From Muscardinus avellanarius (lineage: Eukaryota; Chordata; Mammalia; Rodentia; Gliridae), in contig OY726571.1 of the NCBI GenBank assembly GCA_963383645.1, positions 80,807,108 to 80,871,107 of the forward strand: a DNA stretch of 64,000 nucleotides, given 5' to 3'. The position numbers were made by a program, and so were the translations under genes. The notes beneath the pieces are model-generated. The model searched no databases. It saw only the letters and a list, made by a program, of their open reading frames with translations, and was not told where the DNA came from. Below, in pieces: positions 11,648 to 23,140 of this stretch (position 1 is the stretch's first letter; every line of letters starts with the position of its first letter).

Positions 11648-11854
11648 GAGCCGGGCTTGGTGGCGCACGCTTGTAATACCAGCGCTTGGGAGGTGGAGAA
11701 AGGAAGATCATGCAGGTTTGAAGCCAGCCTCACTGGCTTAAGAAACCCTGTTTCCAAATATAAATATAAAATAGGTCTGGGAGTGTATCCTGGAGATAGA
11801 AGGGTTTCCAGGAACCACAGTACAAACAAAAACAAAAACAAAAAACAAAAAAAC
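11648..11854 (+). mobile_element. B1-dID SINE, right arm of an inverted pair
   Basis: A full plus copy with a (CAAAA)n tail, about 590 bp from the RIPOR3 microexon. Confidence 0.85.
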
Positions 11855-11860
11855 TATGTT

Positions 11861-11932
11861 GGGCTGGGGATATAGCTCTCACCTAGCATGTGGGAAGCCC
11901 TAGGTTCAATTTCCAGCACAACAAAAAAATTT
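11861..11932 (+). mobile_element. Stand-alone ID element
   Basis: GGGCTGGGGATATAGCTC followed by the A/B-box-like tRNA-Ala-derived body ending TTTCCAGCACAAC and an A tail. It has no B1 half, so it is a true ID monomer. Confidence 0.8.
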
Positions 11933-12536
11933 TAAAAAATTACCAATCATATAACATAAAAATGTAGCACCGGAGTATGTTGAAAAAAAGCACTTGGCTT
12001 GCTGTTTATACACATACGATTAGTATTTAAGAAGAGTTCTTAAGAGTGGAGATAATGCCCTTCACTAATTGTTTCTCAGGCACCTCATTTCCTGCATACT
12101 CATAATATCACAGTATAATTGGTGCTCTATTCTATTCCCACATTCCCCATCTTTAGGGTTTTTATGGAACACTGGGTCCTGGCAGAGACCCCTCCATCCA
12201 TCTGCCATGGTCCCCCAAGGAGGACCATTTCCTGCCACTGTGGATGGTCCCAGGACCCACAGGCTGTGAAGGCCACTGCAGGGAGTGCCACACAGATTGG
12301 GATAATTTACACTCTAACATCAGGGGAATATAAAATCATTTACTCTTGATAAAGTCTTTAGCCTGGAAGCCTTTAAAAAGGACAATATACATGGTAGTTT
12401 ATCTCCTAAAAAGGCAAAACTCACTGCTAGGTCCACGTGGACTTTTCTTGGGCTTTGTCAAACATCAAGGTATAATAGCATTGAGAAGTGAATAAAATAA
12501 TTTAGAATTGTGCAGGCATCAGAAATACCCCATTCA

Positions 12537-12790
12537 AGCTGGGCATGGAGCATGCCTATAATCCCAGTACTTGGGAGGCTAAGAGAAGAGGATTGCAGGT
12601 TCAAGGACAGCCTCAGCAAAGTAGTGAGACTCATCAACCTAGTGAGACCCTGTTTCAACATAAAAATAAAATAGGGCTGGGGGTGTATCTTGGAGGTAGA
12701 ATGCCCTTAGGTTCAATTCCCAGTGCAGCAGCAGCCGCAACAACAACAACAAAAACAACAACAACAACAAGAACAACAACAACAACAGCA
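12537..12790 (+). mobile_element. B1-dID SINE with (CAA)n tail
   Basis: A plus copy followed by a CAA/CAG-rich tail of about 65 bp that has expanded into a trinucleotide repeat. Confidence 0.82.
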
Positions 12791-13252
12791 ACACATCCCT
12801 TCAATCAGACAAGTCCTCAAAAATTCATCAGAATTCAGGAATTTGCAATATGGCTTGCCATGGGATTGGCCCAAGGACCCCTTTAACTTCTCATCCTAGT
12901 TACTCTAGGAACATTCCTTCCCTGGAATCACTGATCTATTTCTTTTCAGTTGAAGATAAAACAAAAGTTTTAGTTTCTGAATTCTGAGTGCATTAACAGG
13001 ATTCTAAGAAAAGTCCAACTTTTCATATTTCCTTATATTTTTAGGGGGGACTAGAAGGTTTCTCAAATGTATCTTTTTCTGATTATAAAATTTGCCTACA
13101 TCAGCAAGCTTGGAAAATACTTCTTCCTTCTAAAATACACACCAGAATGCAGATAGTACTTTATCCTCGGATCTGCTCTTCCTGAACATTCTTCCCCATC
13201 TCCCAGTAAAAGACACCAAACCCCAAACCAACTGAGGACCAGTGGTACCTAC

Positions 13253-13331
13253 CAGGCGGGAGTTTCTTCTCATATCTTTTAATTGAGCTGTCAACTTGTC
13301 CAGCTCTGTCTGGTGAACCTCCAGATATTCA
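13253..13331 (-). CDS. RIPOR3: RIPOR3 coding exon 4
   Basis: A 79-nt exon whose first base completes an Asp codon from exon 3. It then encodes [20 protein letters not shown] followed by RRNSRL, residues about 86-112. The segment is a likely coiled-coil helix ending in the conserved RRNSRL motif. The acceptor ends tgtctttgcag and the donor is CTG followed by gtaggt. It ends in phase 0, matching the microexon downstream. Confidence 0.9.
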
Positions 13332-14242
13332 CTGCAAAGACAGGACATCACCGTGAACTTTGAATGTCAGGACAAATCTGGTGTGGTTGTTGACTCTTTC
13401 CTTCTGATGGGGGTTAAGAATCTGAACTCTGCTCCATAGATGGGGAGTGAGAGTGGGCTCTATTCTTTTCCAGTCTCTTGACATTTTTAAAGCTTAGCAG
13501 TGGCATCCCATGCTGCCATAAAAGAGGACCCCCTGAGGCCAAGTTCAGACGTGAGAACCCAACCCAGGGAAGAGACATGACCTCCACTAGTGGTTCCTGT
13601 AGATAAATATAACATTGCTATAGACGGCTCATTACATGCTAGGAAAGTTTTATTCTGGACAAGCAATTCCTATAATATACTCAGGAAGGGCTTTAGAGCC
13701 CTTCAACAAGCAAACTCTAGAATGGAGATGCCTATCCATCATGTAAATGGAACCAGCACTAGATGGAGTTAACTATAAACACTACTGCTTCAGGTCTCCT
13801 TCGATGAGGATTCCACATCATCCAGGTGGAATCCCCACATATTTCACATCTTTGGGACTCATTAAAGGCTTCCTTGGTCATAGTGCCAGAATATAATACC
13901 AACTACAGAAATGGCCTTTTAAAACAAGATCTCCTAAGCTGGGCATGGTGATGCACGCTTGTAATCTCAGTACTTGGGAGGCGGAAACAGGAGGATCACA
14001 CAGGATCGAAGCCAGCCTCAGTTACTTAGTGAGGCTCTCAGCAACTTAGTGAGACCCTGATTCCAAATAAAATATAAAATAGGTCTGAGAGTGTAGCTCA
14101 GACGTAGAAGGCCCCTGTATTTCATTCCCAACACCACAAAAAACAAACATAAAACAAAACAAAACAAAAAACCCCAAGATCTCATAAGACTGGCTTTTCT
14201 AGCATTCTAGAAAGCAAAGCATTATCAGCCCGATGTTCTTAC
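13332..14242 (-). other. RIPOR3 intron 3
   Basis: A 911-bp intron containing one B1-dID SINE at 13938-14174. The rest is unique. Confidence 0.75.
13938..14174 (+). mobile_element. B1-dID SINE
   Basis: A full plus copy. The TSD is CAAGATCTCCTAAG on the left and CAAGATCTCATAAG on the right, one mismatch. Confidence 0.87.
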
Positions 14243-14398
14243 TCAAGTCCGTTTTTCAAGGCCCTGTAGACCTCTTCTACTCTCTTAGGCTGAGGCTCTT
14301 TGGGAGGGTTGTTGTTTTTGTGTCCCAAATTGTGCATTTTCTTCAGTTTGGCCTGGGGCTTCTTGAGGGCAGAGGCATTTTCAATGAAGGAGTTACAC
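14243..14398 (-). CDS. RIPOR3: RIPOR3 coding exon 3
   Basis: A 156-nt exon. Its first base completes an Arg codon from exon 2 and its last two bases start an Asp codon. It encodes a run beginning CNSFIENASALKKPQAKLKK and ending EEVYRALKNGL, residues about 34-86. The middle is a lysine- and proline-rich linker (HKNNNPPKEPQPKR). The acceptor ends tcctctctag and the donor is GA followed by gtaaga. I recall a nearly identical linker in human RIPOR3, which is the best evidence for this paralogue. Confidence 0.92.
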
Positions 14399-15386
14399 CT
14401 AGAGAGGAGAGAGGACATCGTGAGCCTGGGACACCGACAGGATTTGAACAGAGAGATGCCTTTTTAATCATCTTGGCTCCACGTCAGCGTCTTTTGGAGC
14501 AGGTAGCATGCCTCGGTAGAGTAACAGATCTGAGCTATCCTGCATTTTGTTTCTTGGTATGAAGTTTGTCAACTGCTGAAATCTGAAAGTTTTGCTGCCA
14601 GGCAGAGGCTACCCAGAGGCAAAGCCTGGCTTCAGAACTGCACCTTCTGGGTGAAGAAGGTCACTTCATGGAAAACTCTAGAAGCCAAGAATAACTGGTC
14701 CCAGGTGAAAATTGTGGACAAGCAGGAGGACAAAACCTAACTACAAAAAGAAAAACATTCACACCGTCCAGCACCGGGTACTACATTTTACTAGGATGTA
14801 AATGAATCCTTTTTGATAAACCAAAAGTTTAATTTTATGTAGCATTCAAAGAAAAGTATACGTTACTGCACTGGTAGCCTTCCTTAAAGCTATGTTTTTA
14901 TAAAATTACGTGTAGGTATAACTTATGGAAACTCGCCATCTCTCTTTATGGCTAAAAATGCAGCTGACAATGATAATAGAGACACCTGACTACTTCAACC
15001 TAAGCTACTGATTTGATCTGGAGACCAAGAGGCCGGTTGGTGGTTCATGGATCTAAAAATGAACAGGTGCCTGCTCCCTTCCTGTGCTAGTAATTATACT
15101 CCTCTCCAGCACTATATGAGTGCCAGATGGGCCCACACAGGTCAGAACACATAAGCCTTCCAAGGGGGAGATCTTTCTGACACCAGGAAAATGAAGTTAA
15201 ACCTTATTACATGTTACCTATCCATGACCTGTGCTCTCTTGTTTTCTAGGAGATTCCAGGGAAACTAGGAGATTAATTTTCCTAGCCTCTGTCTGACATC
15301 TGCTCCCTGGTGTCCATCTGCAGAGCACGTTTCTATCCTTACTGCATAACTTCATATTTAACATAGTCTTTAAAAATGTAAATGTA

Positions 15387-15582
15387 GCCGGGCGTGGTGG
15401 CGCACCCTTGTAATCCCCATGCTTGCAAGGCAGAGACAGGAGGATTGCGCAGGTTCAAAGCCAGCTGCGCTGGTTTAAGAGACCCTGTTTCCAAATAAAA
15501 AAGTATAAAATAGGTTTGGGAGTGTAGCCCTGAGGTAGAAGGGCTTCCAGGAACCCCAGTACCACCACCACCACCACAAAAA
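15387..15582 (+). mobile_element. B1-dID SINE
   Basis: A full plus copy with an exact 15-bp TSD, AAAAATGTAAATGTA, at 15372-15386 and 15583-15597. The 3' end shows an ACC repeat before the A tail. Confidence 0.9.
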
Positions 15583-15689
15583 AAAAATGTAAATGTAATG
15601 GAAATGCGCTTCAGAAGGGGAGCGGGCAGGGAAAGGTCAGCACACAGGTGACCAGCTTGTCCAAGCCCTTTGCAGGAGGAGTTCTGAAA

Positions 15690-15727
<38 letters not shown>
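15690..15727. repeat. (TG)n microsatellite
   Basis: About 19 uninterrupted TG units, roughly 120 bp downstream of the exon 2 donor in intron 2. Confidence 0.95.
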
Positions 15728-15731
<4 letters not shown>

Positions 15732-15843
15732 GTGTGCGCACTCGCAGTGCCAGGCTACATGCACACAGACCCACCCTCTTCTTCCAAACATCCACGCCTG
15801 CATCCTTGGGCTGTACCCAGGGAGTGAACCACCCAGCACTTGC

Positions 15844-15970
15844 CTGGATCTCCGTTCCTGGAGGCCACTGAAGCCTGCAAAGGACTGGCTCCTGATGATC
15901 CCATTGGGCCCGCCAGGCGAGAAGGACTGGGATCCTACCAGCATGATTTCTGGGAGTCTGGTTGGCAGTC
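15844..15970 (-). CDS. RIPOR3: RIPOR3 exon 2 with proposed start codon at 15944
   Basis: A 127-nt exon. The first ATG in frame with exon 3 is at 15944-15942, with A at -3. It gives [20 protein letters not shown] followed by [13 protein letters not shown] and a split Arg. [14 protein letters not shown] matches the N-terminal signature of the family, and its Arg-Ser-x-Ser arrangement resembles 14-3-3 or basophilic-kinase sites (inference). The 26 bases before the ATG are open in this frame. If joined to the exon ending at 48024 the frame stays open into exon 1 but meets no other ATG before a stop, so 15944 is the likeliest start. The acceptor ends ttgtctgatag. The donor is AG followed by gcaagt, a GC-type donor. 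Confidence 0.82.
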
Positions 15971-16997
15971 CTATCAGACAAGAGAAGCGTCATGGTGATT
16001 TACAGGCAGGTTCAGACAGAGAGCACACTAAGCTTGTCAACAATTTAAAAGTGCGACACACAGGGAGGTGAGTCAGAAGTCCTCGTTAGGAGGCCCAAGG
16101 ACCAGGAGATACTGGGAAGATTCTTTCTTGTAGTGGGTTCTTTTCAAGCCAAAGGGCTCCCCTCTTAGGCTAAAAAAAATAATCCAAATAAATATAAACT
16201 AGACAATTTTATCAATTGCTTTAGGTTTCCTTTAGGAATTTTTTTCTTTGCAAGGTTCAATCACACCTTCCCAAATACAAGGACTTTTAAACATCTACTT
16301 CTATCCAAAAACAAAATACACAAATAGGGCTGTGTCTAAGACTCAGACAGGTCCTATGTGAAACTTGAAACCCAACGAGGCTTTCAAGTAGGACTCTGCA
16401 CTGAGAAGTCATAAGACGAAGAACACAAAGCATCTTCAGAGATGGACTTACTTAAACGTGTTCTCCTTTTCTATCCTTGGGTGTATTTTGAAAGATAGTT
16501 TTGCTGTGGCTATGGTAGTGTAAAGTTAAGAAGTGTCCATGGAGTGCCCATGAAAGAAGCCATCACTTATGCCCAACACAGGTAAGAGAGAGGGGACAGG
16601 CAGAAGTTAGACAGAGGAAACCCACAGCCTACGTGGCTCTCCTGGAGACTCACCGAAACAACCAGGATGCATGGTCAAAACTCAACTTCAGCTGGACAGA
16701 AGCCCAAGGTTAGTTTTCCCAAAGGACTGCCCCAACTCTGATAGGTAATCCTATCAGATTACCTATCCTTTTTAGATCCTGTCCTTTTTAGATCAGGCAG
16801 AGTCACATACCATTGTCTCAATAGGTGACTTCAGTCCAGAAAGGGGCTGAGCTGGCCCGAAAAAGGTAGAGGTTATTCAGGTAGAAGCCTTCCCGTGCAG
16901 GCTGACACCAAACTGGTGCGAGGAGCATCGATGGTTGTCCTTTATGGACTCCGTGAGAAAGGAAGACAAGCTAAAGAAGTAAGAGGAGCTGCTCCCT

Positions 16998-17013
16998 GCT
17001 GCTGCTGCTGCTG
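16998..17013. repeat. Short (CTG)5 tract
   Basis: Five CTG units in intron 1, short and probably stable. Confidence 0.8.
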
Positions 17014-17140
17014 CAGGCTCTTAAGTCCCCTCCCTCCTCTCCAGGAGAGAGCCCTCTGGGGTTTTTGTACATTCTTGCAAGGTAGAGGTACTGACTCACT
17101 GGGAATGGGCAATAGGCTGGCTCTTTGATCAGGATGAGAC

Positions 17141-17168
17141 CAAAAAAAAAAAAAAAAAAAAAAAAAAA
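17141..17168. repeat. Poly(A) run
   Basis: About 27 A residues with no obvious SINE body beside it. It may be the tail of an unrecognisable retroposed copy. Confidence 0.7.
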
Positions 17169-17575
17169 TCAGGCCAGCTGAAGAGACAAGCTTATTTTCG
17201 GGGGCATTATTTAAAATTTTAAGCATACTGAAGTAAAAGCAGAAAAAGTAATATGCAGTGTACACGTAGCTAGGCAAAAGGCAGTGGCAAATAAGGCTCT
17301 CCCGTTAGGTCTCTAGCCCAAAGTCTCCAAAACAGCCCTAATTCCTTTAATTCCTGAGTGAGGTTCCTATGAGCACTTTGTATCTGCAGTTCATAAAGCA
17401 AGCCTTCCTTAGCTGAAGCTCTCTGAGATTGTCTAAGAGACCTTTGCATGCAAACTGTACTGTGGCTTATGTTCTTTCTATTTGCAATTATATGTGTATA
17501 GCATCACGTGTGTGTGTATATACATAACTGCACATATATATTATATATTATGTATAATATATAATTGAGTGTGTA

Positions 17576-17576
<1 letters not shown>

Positions 17577-17661
<85 letters not shown>
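17577..17661. repeat. (GT)n(GA)n compound microsatellite
   Basis: About 17 GT units change directly into about 25 GA units. It lies left of an ID monomer at 17695-17770. Confidence 0.95.
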
Positions 17662-17663
<2 letters not shown>

Positions 17664-17694
17664 AGGTAAGATAGATAGACAGATGATGGATTTG

Positions 17695-17770
17695 TTGTGC
17701 TGGAGGTCAAACTCAGGGTTGTGTGCATGTTAGCCAAATGTTCTACCACTGAGCTACATCCCTAGTCCTC
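17695..17770 (-). mobile_element. ID element
   Basis: A minus-oriented ID monomer: GTGCTGGAGGTCAAACTCAG through ACCACTGAGCTACATCCCTA. Confidence 0.75.
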
Positions 17771-18462
17771 TGCTCAGTAATTTGACAACCAAACATCTAT
17801 CCTGAAGTCTCAATTTGGTAAATTTTATTAGTAAAGGACTTCATTTGGTAAATTACTATTTGATATGTCTATTGCATTATGGATATTCTTTGATCACAGA
17901 AGAAAAGACTTGAGTATTTAAAATATTTAAATATATCACTGTCTTTTACTTCCTTAAGATATTTCGAAGCCAAAACGGTTATTTTCTTTTATCCATTGGA
18001 TCAGTAGTTTAAACTACTATGCCTGACTCCAGTCGCCAGGCATTTGGATTTAATAAATATGGGGTATAACCTGAATATTGGGATTTGTTAGAAGGTAATT
18101 TTGACGTCCCTAGGTAATTTTTGATGTTCAGCAGACTTTGGGAGTCACTGCCTTAGAATTTCTAGTTATACAATCAATTTTACTAATGACAGATTAAAAA
18201 GAAAAAAAGAGCAAGACAGACAATAAAAGAAAAAAAAAAGATGCTGAGTTGGTTGAAAATTTAAATCTTCTGGAAATAATAATCTGCTACAATTTATCAA
18301 ATCCAACTTTCAAAAATATTGTTTTCATCTTTAGCCCTTCTCTGCAAAGTTTGTCTCATTAAATTAAGCACTAGAGAATAAAACATATTCCAGATTGTGA
18401 AATATTCTTCTTTCTTTCTCCCTATCACAGTAAGAAAGGCTCCTCCAAACAAAATAAATATT

Positions 18463-18677
18463 TGAGCCGGGCGTGGTGGCGCACGCAAACTTGTAATCCC
18501 AGCACTTGGGAGGCGGAAACAGGAGGATCACACAGGTTCAAAGCCAGCCTCAGCTACTTAGTGAGCCTCTCAGCAACTTAGTGAGACCCTGTTTCCAAAT
18601 AAAGTATAAAATAGGTCTGGGAGTATAGCCTGGAGGTAGAAAAGCCCCTGGGTTCCAACCCAGCACCAAAAAAAAAA
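18463..18677 (+). mobile_element. B1-dID SINE
   Basis: A full plus copy with a 4-bp insertion in the B1 half (GCACGCAAACTTGTAAT). The probable TSD AAATAAATAT lies at about 18453 and 18676. Confidence 0.85.
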
Positions 18678-18778
18678 TAAATATCTATCTATCTATCTAT
18701 ATATATATATCTATCTATATCTATATCTATATCTATATCTATATCTATATCTATCTATCTATCTATATATATATATCC
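18678..18778. repeat. (ATCT)n/(AT)n compound microsatellite
   Basis: About 100 bp of ATCT, ATATCT and AT units directly after the A tail of a B1-dID. Confidence 0.95.
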
Positions 18779-19026
18779 AGAGTTGTTAGATTATAAACTG
18801 TACTAGCAAAAGGGGGAAAAACACTCAGAAACTTTTCATTAATTTCTATGTCGGGTCGATGACTGCGGAGCCGCTCTGTGGACCTTGGGTTTTGTGTTTG
18901 TGCTCTTAGAAGTGATCACTATCTACCAGTAAAGAATGTGGAAGAAAAAGGCTTACCGGAGAGCTCTATCCTGCCATACATTTCCCTGAAGGCTGATGCT
19001 CTGTCTGAGGAGACTCAAAAAACAAG

Positions 19027-19029
<3 letters not shown>

Positions 19030-19071
<42 letters not shown>

Positions 19072-19077
19072 ACACGC
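19030..19077. repeat. (CA)n microsatellite
   Basis: About 22 CA units with one T and one G interruption at the right end. Confidence 0.95.
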
Positions 19078-19559
19078 AGGCTCCTGGAGAAGCAAGGGAA
19101 AGGTTGGGGGGAGCAGAAAGCAATAGAGAGGAGTACTGCAAAATCCCCCTCCCTTAATTCAAAAGTAAGAATGAGTGTTCACTACCACTGTTCTAGCTCC
19201 CTCGCCCCTCCCCAGCTGCAGACTGTTTCCATTCTGTATCATGTTTTTGAGGGACCTACTCCAAACTGTTAGGGCCCCACAGCCCCACGCTTCTCCCAGC
19301 TTCCAGAAAAACTACCCCTGAAGCTGAGCCACTCATTGGCAGATCTTAAGGATTTAATTATTCCCTGCCAGAATAGTTTGCATTGTAATAGCAGGTGCAC
19401 CTTTGGGGCAAAAACAAGAATCTAAACAAGAACCCAAAACAAGAAAGGACCAGACAAAGTGCTCAGGGAGCAAAGGAGTAAGCATGGGACGCTGAGGGAT
19501 AATTTGGCCGTATCTCTTAAAATACAAGCTGCTCTTGTCCTTTGGTATCATCTCTAGAG

Positions 19560-20010
19560 AAATGCCCAAGTGCACATAGACGTATATGCAGGGAAGATGT
19601 TTAAAATAGTAGGAAAATGGGAAATGATATAAATATTAGTCATTGGAGCTCAGTGGGAAAGTGCTTGCCCTCAATGTGCAAGGCCCTCGGCTCAATCCCC
19701 AAGAAATCAAAAATGAAAAGTAAAAAAAAAAAAATTGCAAAATGGCTGATACACTGTGGTATAACTACAGGATGGATACTATAGGGTTGTTAAAAATAAT
19801 ATGTTCATGTAGAAAGATTCCTAGAACAAACTGCAGAAGGCAACGGTATGATACCAGGCATGTTTTGTTTTTTTTTTAAAAGCTGTATAAAATTATGTAC
19901 GGCAAGAGAAAAGTTCTGAAAGTACACGTTACACATGGTCTATGGAGAGGTAAGGCTGAATGGTACTAGGCAACATTTTAATATTTTCTGCACTGTATTA
20001 ATTCTTATAG
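19560..20010. mobile_element. Possible old L1 3' fragment
   Basis: Phrases such as AAATGGGAAATGATATAAAT, ACACTGTGGTATAACTACAG and GTTAAAAATAATATGTTCATG resemble a common ancient L1 tail region. It is interrupted by an ID element at 19641-19735. Diverged; assigned from memory. Confidence 0.4.
19641..19735 (+). mobile_element. ID element
   Basis: A plus ID monomer: GGAGCTCAGTGGGAAAGTGC, AAGGCCCTCGGCTCAATCCC and an A-rich tail. Confidence 0.75.
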
Positions 20011-20438
20011 AGAAAGTAGATCCGTGCATTTTTTATAGATGCAAAATTCCTGTTTTTAAAAAAATTGCAGTCACTTGGAGTTGGGAGTGGAGGGGAGAGA
20101 ACTCGTGAGATCATTCTGTTGCATAGCAACTATATTTATATAGTTGTTTATAAGTCTTGCAGAGAAGCAATATGGTTTCCAAGAAATAATGTATTAGGCT
20201 CTATAATTTTTGATTACATGTGAGCAGTTCAGATTCCCCCATAAAGTCTTTACTATGAGTTCTGAGCTATGTGACTTCATTATTTGCAACACTTTTAGAC
20301 TATACCCGATACATATTCCTAAGATTCACCAAATGCCAAAGCTAATAAACAAGAAATTCCATTAAAACAACAAACTCACTCATCTTTGGATGCTGCTCCT
20401 TAGAACTAACTGTTGGGGCTTTAAAAATGTTTTCAGTC

Positions 20439-20630
20439 GCCGGGCGTGGTGGCGCACGCTTGTAATCCCTGCACTTGGAAGGCTGAGACAGGAGGATCAC
20501 ACAGGTTCGAAGCCAGCCTCAGCTACTTAGTGAGACCTTGTTTCCAAATAAAATATAAAATGGATCTGGGAGTATAGCCCGGAGGTAGAAAGCCTCTGGG
20601 TTCCACCCCCAGTACCACCAAAAAAAAAAA
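20439..20630 (+). mobile_element. B1-dID SINE
   Basis: A full plus copy with an exact 16-bp TSD, AAAAATGTTTTCAGTC, at 20423-20438 and 20631-20646. Confidence 0.92.
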
Positions 20631-20889
20631 AAAAATGTTTTCAGTCCCCAAGTTATTGTCTTCTCCTGGTTTTTCTGAGAATTTCTGCAGAACATTCACT
20701 TTTGTGTGTTGAATCCCAGATAGTGTTTGACTCTTGGGCAAAGGATGACACTGACATGCACCTTGCTTTGTCCCGTTATGGGAGGCTCCCCGGATCACCA
20801 GGCAGCTGCCCCTGCCCTGCCACTCACACAGAAGGGACCAATGGGATCTTTCTGGAAAAAATACCAAGTACCTGTGTTAAGAGTTGAAC

Positions 20890-21065
20890 AAGCTGAATGC
20901 AGTGGAAAACAACTGTAATCCCAGTACTCAGGAGGCTGAGGCAGAAGGATCACAAATTCAAGGCCAGCCTGGGCAACTTACCAAGATTCTGTCCCAACAA
21001 AAAGGGCTAGGTTATAGCTCAGTGGTGGAGCGTCCCCGTGTTTAATTTTCACTGTGGCAAGAAAC
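20890..21065 (+). mobile_element. B1 plus ID composite, short form
   Basis: A plus copy closer to canonical B1 (GGCCAGCCTGGGCAACTTAC) joined by a short A-rich linker to an ID half. It lacks the TACTTAGTGAGGC segment seen in the main B1-dID group, so it is likely an older subfamily. Confidence 0.75.
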
Positions 21066-22002
21066 AAAGAGGGAGCTGGAGATAGGTGAACAAATGCTAC
21101 CTTTCTGAGCTGAGCCTCTTGGTTGGAAGCCTCAAGGCAGGAACCATTTCTCTTCTTGATTCTTGGTACAATGAAAACCACTGCTTTCTCCCCAGCTATG
21201 TTCCAACTGACCCCACACTAGGTCTCTTTGAAATTAAAATGAGTAGAAGATTTTCTACATCTATTGGGAATACTGGGCCTTGGAGGTGCAGTGAGCCAGT
21301 GCCCCGCCTAAATGCCTGTGTCTTAAATCAGGACATGCATCACGCCCACAAGGGCGGGACAGAGCTTGGAGATGGAGGCGGCAGCTGGGGATGATAAAAA
21401 AAGATGAAGAGATCAGGAGATCCCCCTCATCCCACCAAGTGTCGGGCTGTGACTGGACCAGAAATAACAGGTAGACCAAGACTGCAACTGAGATGGGGAG
21501 ATTTCCATCTACCTGGAGAACCTGGATCTAACCCTGCAAGGGTGGCTGCCTGGAGCTGGCTGTGAAGGCCATCTGTCATGGGGCGCCAGCAGCAGATGTG
21601 GTACCAGTGATGTTTGGAGAGCCCAGTCTTGGTGACAACTCTGCTTCCCTTGCTATTTTTATAAGCTGGCATCCTGGCTTGTGAAACACTTTCCTGTGAT
21701 TAGCTTGTGTTAGCAAGTCTCCCCTCAAATTCCAACAATTCCACTCTAGGATTTGTAGGGCTAGGTATGCTAAGGTCAGGATCCTGACCTGCAACAGCAA
21801 CTGGTCCGCCTCGAATCGCCTACCAGCCAGGCATGAATCTCCAAATGGACTAGTTCAGTGTGGAGTGCTAGAGGCGTTGATTAACCTCTAAAGTGGTTAG
21901 CAGACTGACTAGTCAGATAGAAAGAATGTAAATATTGATCATTAGTTAAGAACACTGAGATTCATGAAAGGGAGTAGGAATCTTTACTTTTTTTTTCTTT
22001 TA

Positions 22003-22040
22003 CTTTTTTTTAACTTTTTTTTTTTTTTTTTTTTTTTTAG
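22003..22040. repeat. T-rich tract
   Basis: Poly(T) with short interruptions from about 21987 to 22040, not joined to a recognisable SINE. Confidence 0.8.
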
Positions 22041-22384
22041 TTTTTACAGATATAAAAGCACTCTTCTCTAGCAGGACAATACAGAAAAGAAAGAAGGTAG
22101 GAGGGAGAGGGAAGAGGAAGAAGTATACTGTTTATATCACCAGCAGTAAAATGTTGGTGTGTTTGATTTTCTTCAACTCTTTCATTTCCATATAAAGCAC
22201 AATTATTTAAGGATATTATATTGCATGCTAAATTTTGTATCCTGCTTTTTTTGTTTTGTTTTAGAGCTCTGCTGAGGTGTTTATACATTAGCTTTTTTCT
22301 TAAACCAGCTCTAAAAGGATACTCAGGTCAACTCCATATTCCATGTGCTCCTTTGAACAACAAAAAGCAAATCAACCAGTCTTT

Positions 22385-22388
<4 letters not shown>

Positions 22389-22420
<32 letters not shown>
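22389..22420. repeat. (TG)n microsatellite
   Basis: About 16 TG units at the 3' side of a minus-oriented ID element, consistent with growth from its tail. Confidence 0.92.
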
Positions 22421-22424
<4 letters not shown>

Positions 22425-22492
22425 AAAGGATGGAATTCAGGGCTTATGCATGTTAGGTAAGCATTCCGCCACTGAGCTACATACCCAGCTTT
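22421..22492 (-). mobile_element. ID element
   Basis: A minus ID monomer: AAAGGATGGAATTCAGGGC through CCACTGAGCTACATACCCAG. Confidence 0.75.
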
Positions 22493-22585
22493 TGTTGGTA
22501 CTGGAGATTTATCTACCCCTGGTCTCATTTTAATTTTTAATTTTATTTATTTATTATTATTATTAATTATTAATTATTATTATTT

Positions 22586-22747
22586 TTGGTGGTACTGGGG
22601 TTCCTGGAAGCCCTTCTACCTCTGGGCTACACTCCCAGACCTATTTTATATTTTTATTTGGAAACAGGGTCTCTGAAGCCAGCGCGGCTAGCTTCAGACC
22701 TGCGCGATCCTCCTGTCTCCGCCTCCCAAGCTCGGGGATTACAAGCT
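22586..22747 (-). mobile_element. B1-dID SINE, 5' end missing
   Basis: A minus copy with an intact ID half and most of B1, stopping at GGGGATTACAAGC. The terminal CACGCCCGGC part is absent. Confidence 0.8.
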
Positions 22748-23140
22748 CTTTTTATGTTTTTTTTCAAAATGGTATTGCTAATTTTATTTTTGATGATGAG
22801 CTACGGCAGGTTTATCCAAAGGCTACTCTGTAAGACTGAGCTCAGGGCTTCCCATGGGAAGAGAGTTCATGAGCATCTGTATATGCTTGAGCTGTAAGAT
22901 ATCAAACATGAAGAAAAAAAAAAGCCACGGGAATAGCTGATCATTATTGCTTTAACCCTTATGGTGATTTTCTTTGTGAATTTAACCAAACCCTCTATCT
23001 AACAAAGATCTTTACTAATGACAGAAAATATAAGAGATATATCTGTGATTTCTGAGATTTCTGAATGAGGAGATCACAGTTCTGGCCAAAACATCTCTCA
23101 CAAGAGCAAAAATGTTAACTTAGAAAACAAAAATTATCAA

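Larger units (their letters stand above)
11057..13252 (-). other. RIPOR3 intron 4
   Basis: A 2.2-kb intron upstream of the microexon. It holds an inverted pair of B1-dID SINEs (11414-11618 and 11648-11854), a separate ID element (11861-11932) and another B1-dID (12537-12790). Confidence 0.7.
14399..15843 (-). other. RIPOR3 intron 2 (GC-AG intron)
   Basis: A 1.4-kb intron beginning gcaagt at 15843 and ending tctag at 14399. It carries a TG repeat near its 5' end (15690-15727) and a B1-dID SINE at 15387-15582. Confidence 0.75.

Noticed and set aside
11861..11932. tRNA-like sequence
   Set aside because: It has A/B-box-like segments but is an ID SINE with an A tail, not a functional tRNA gene. 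The same applies to the other ID halves.
14233..14562. 109-residue plus-strand open frame over exon 3
   Set aside because: It is the antisense shadow of RIPOR3 exon 3, whose minus-strand reading has splice sites and family similarity.
15339..15944. 201-residue open frame on the minus strand
   Set aside because: Only the first 33 codons are RIPOR3. The remainder reads through the GC donor into intron 2, the TG repeat and a SINE.
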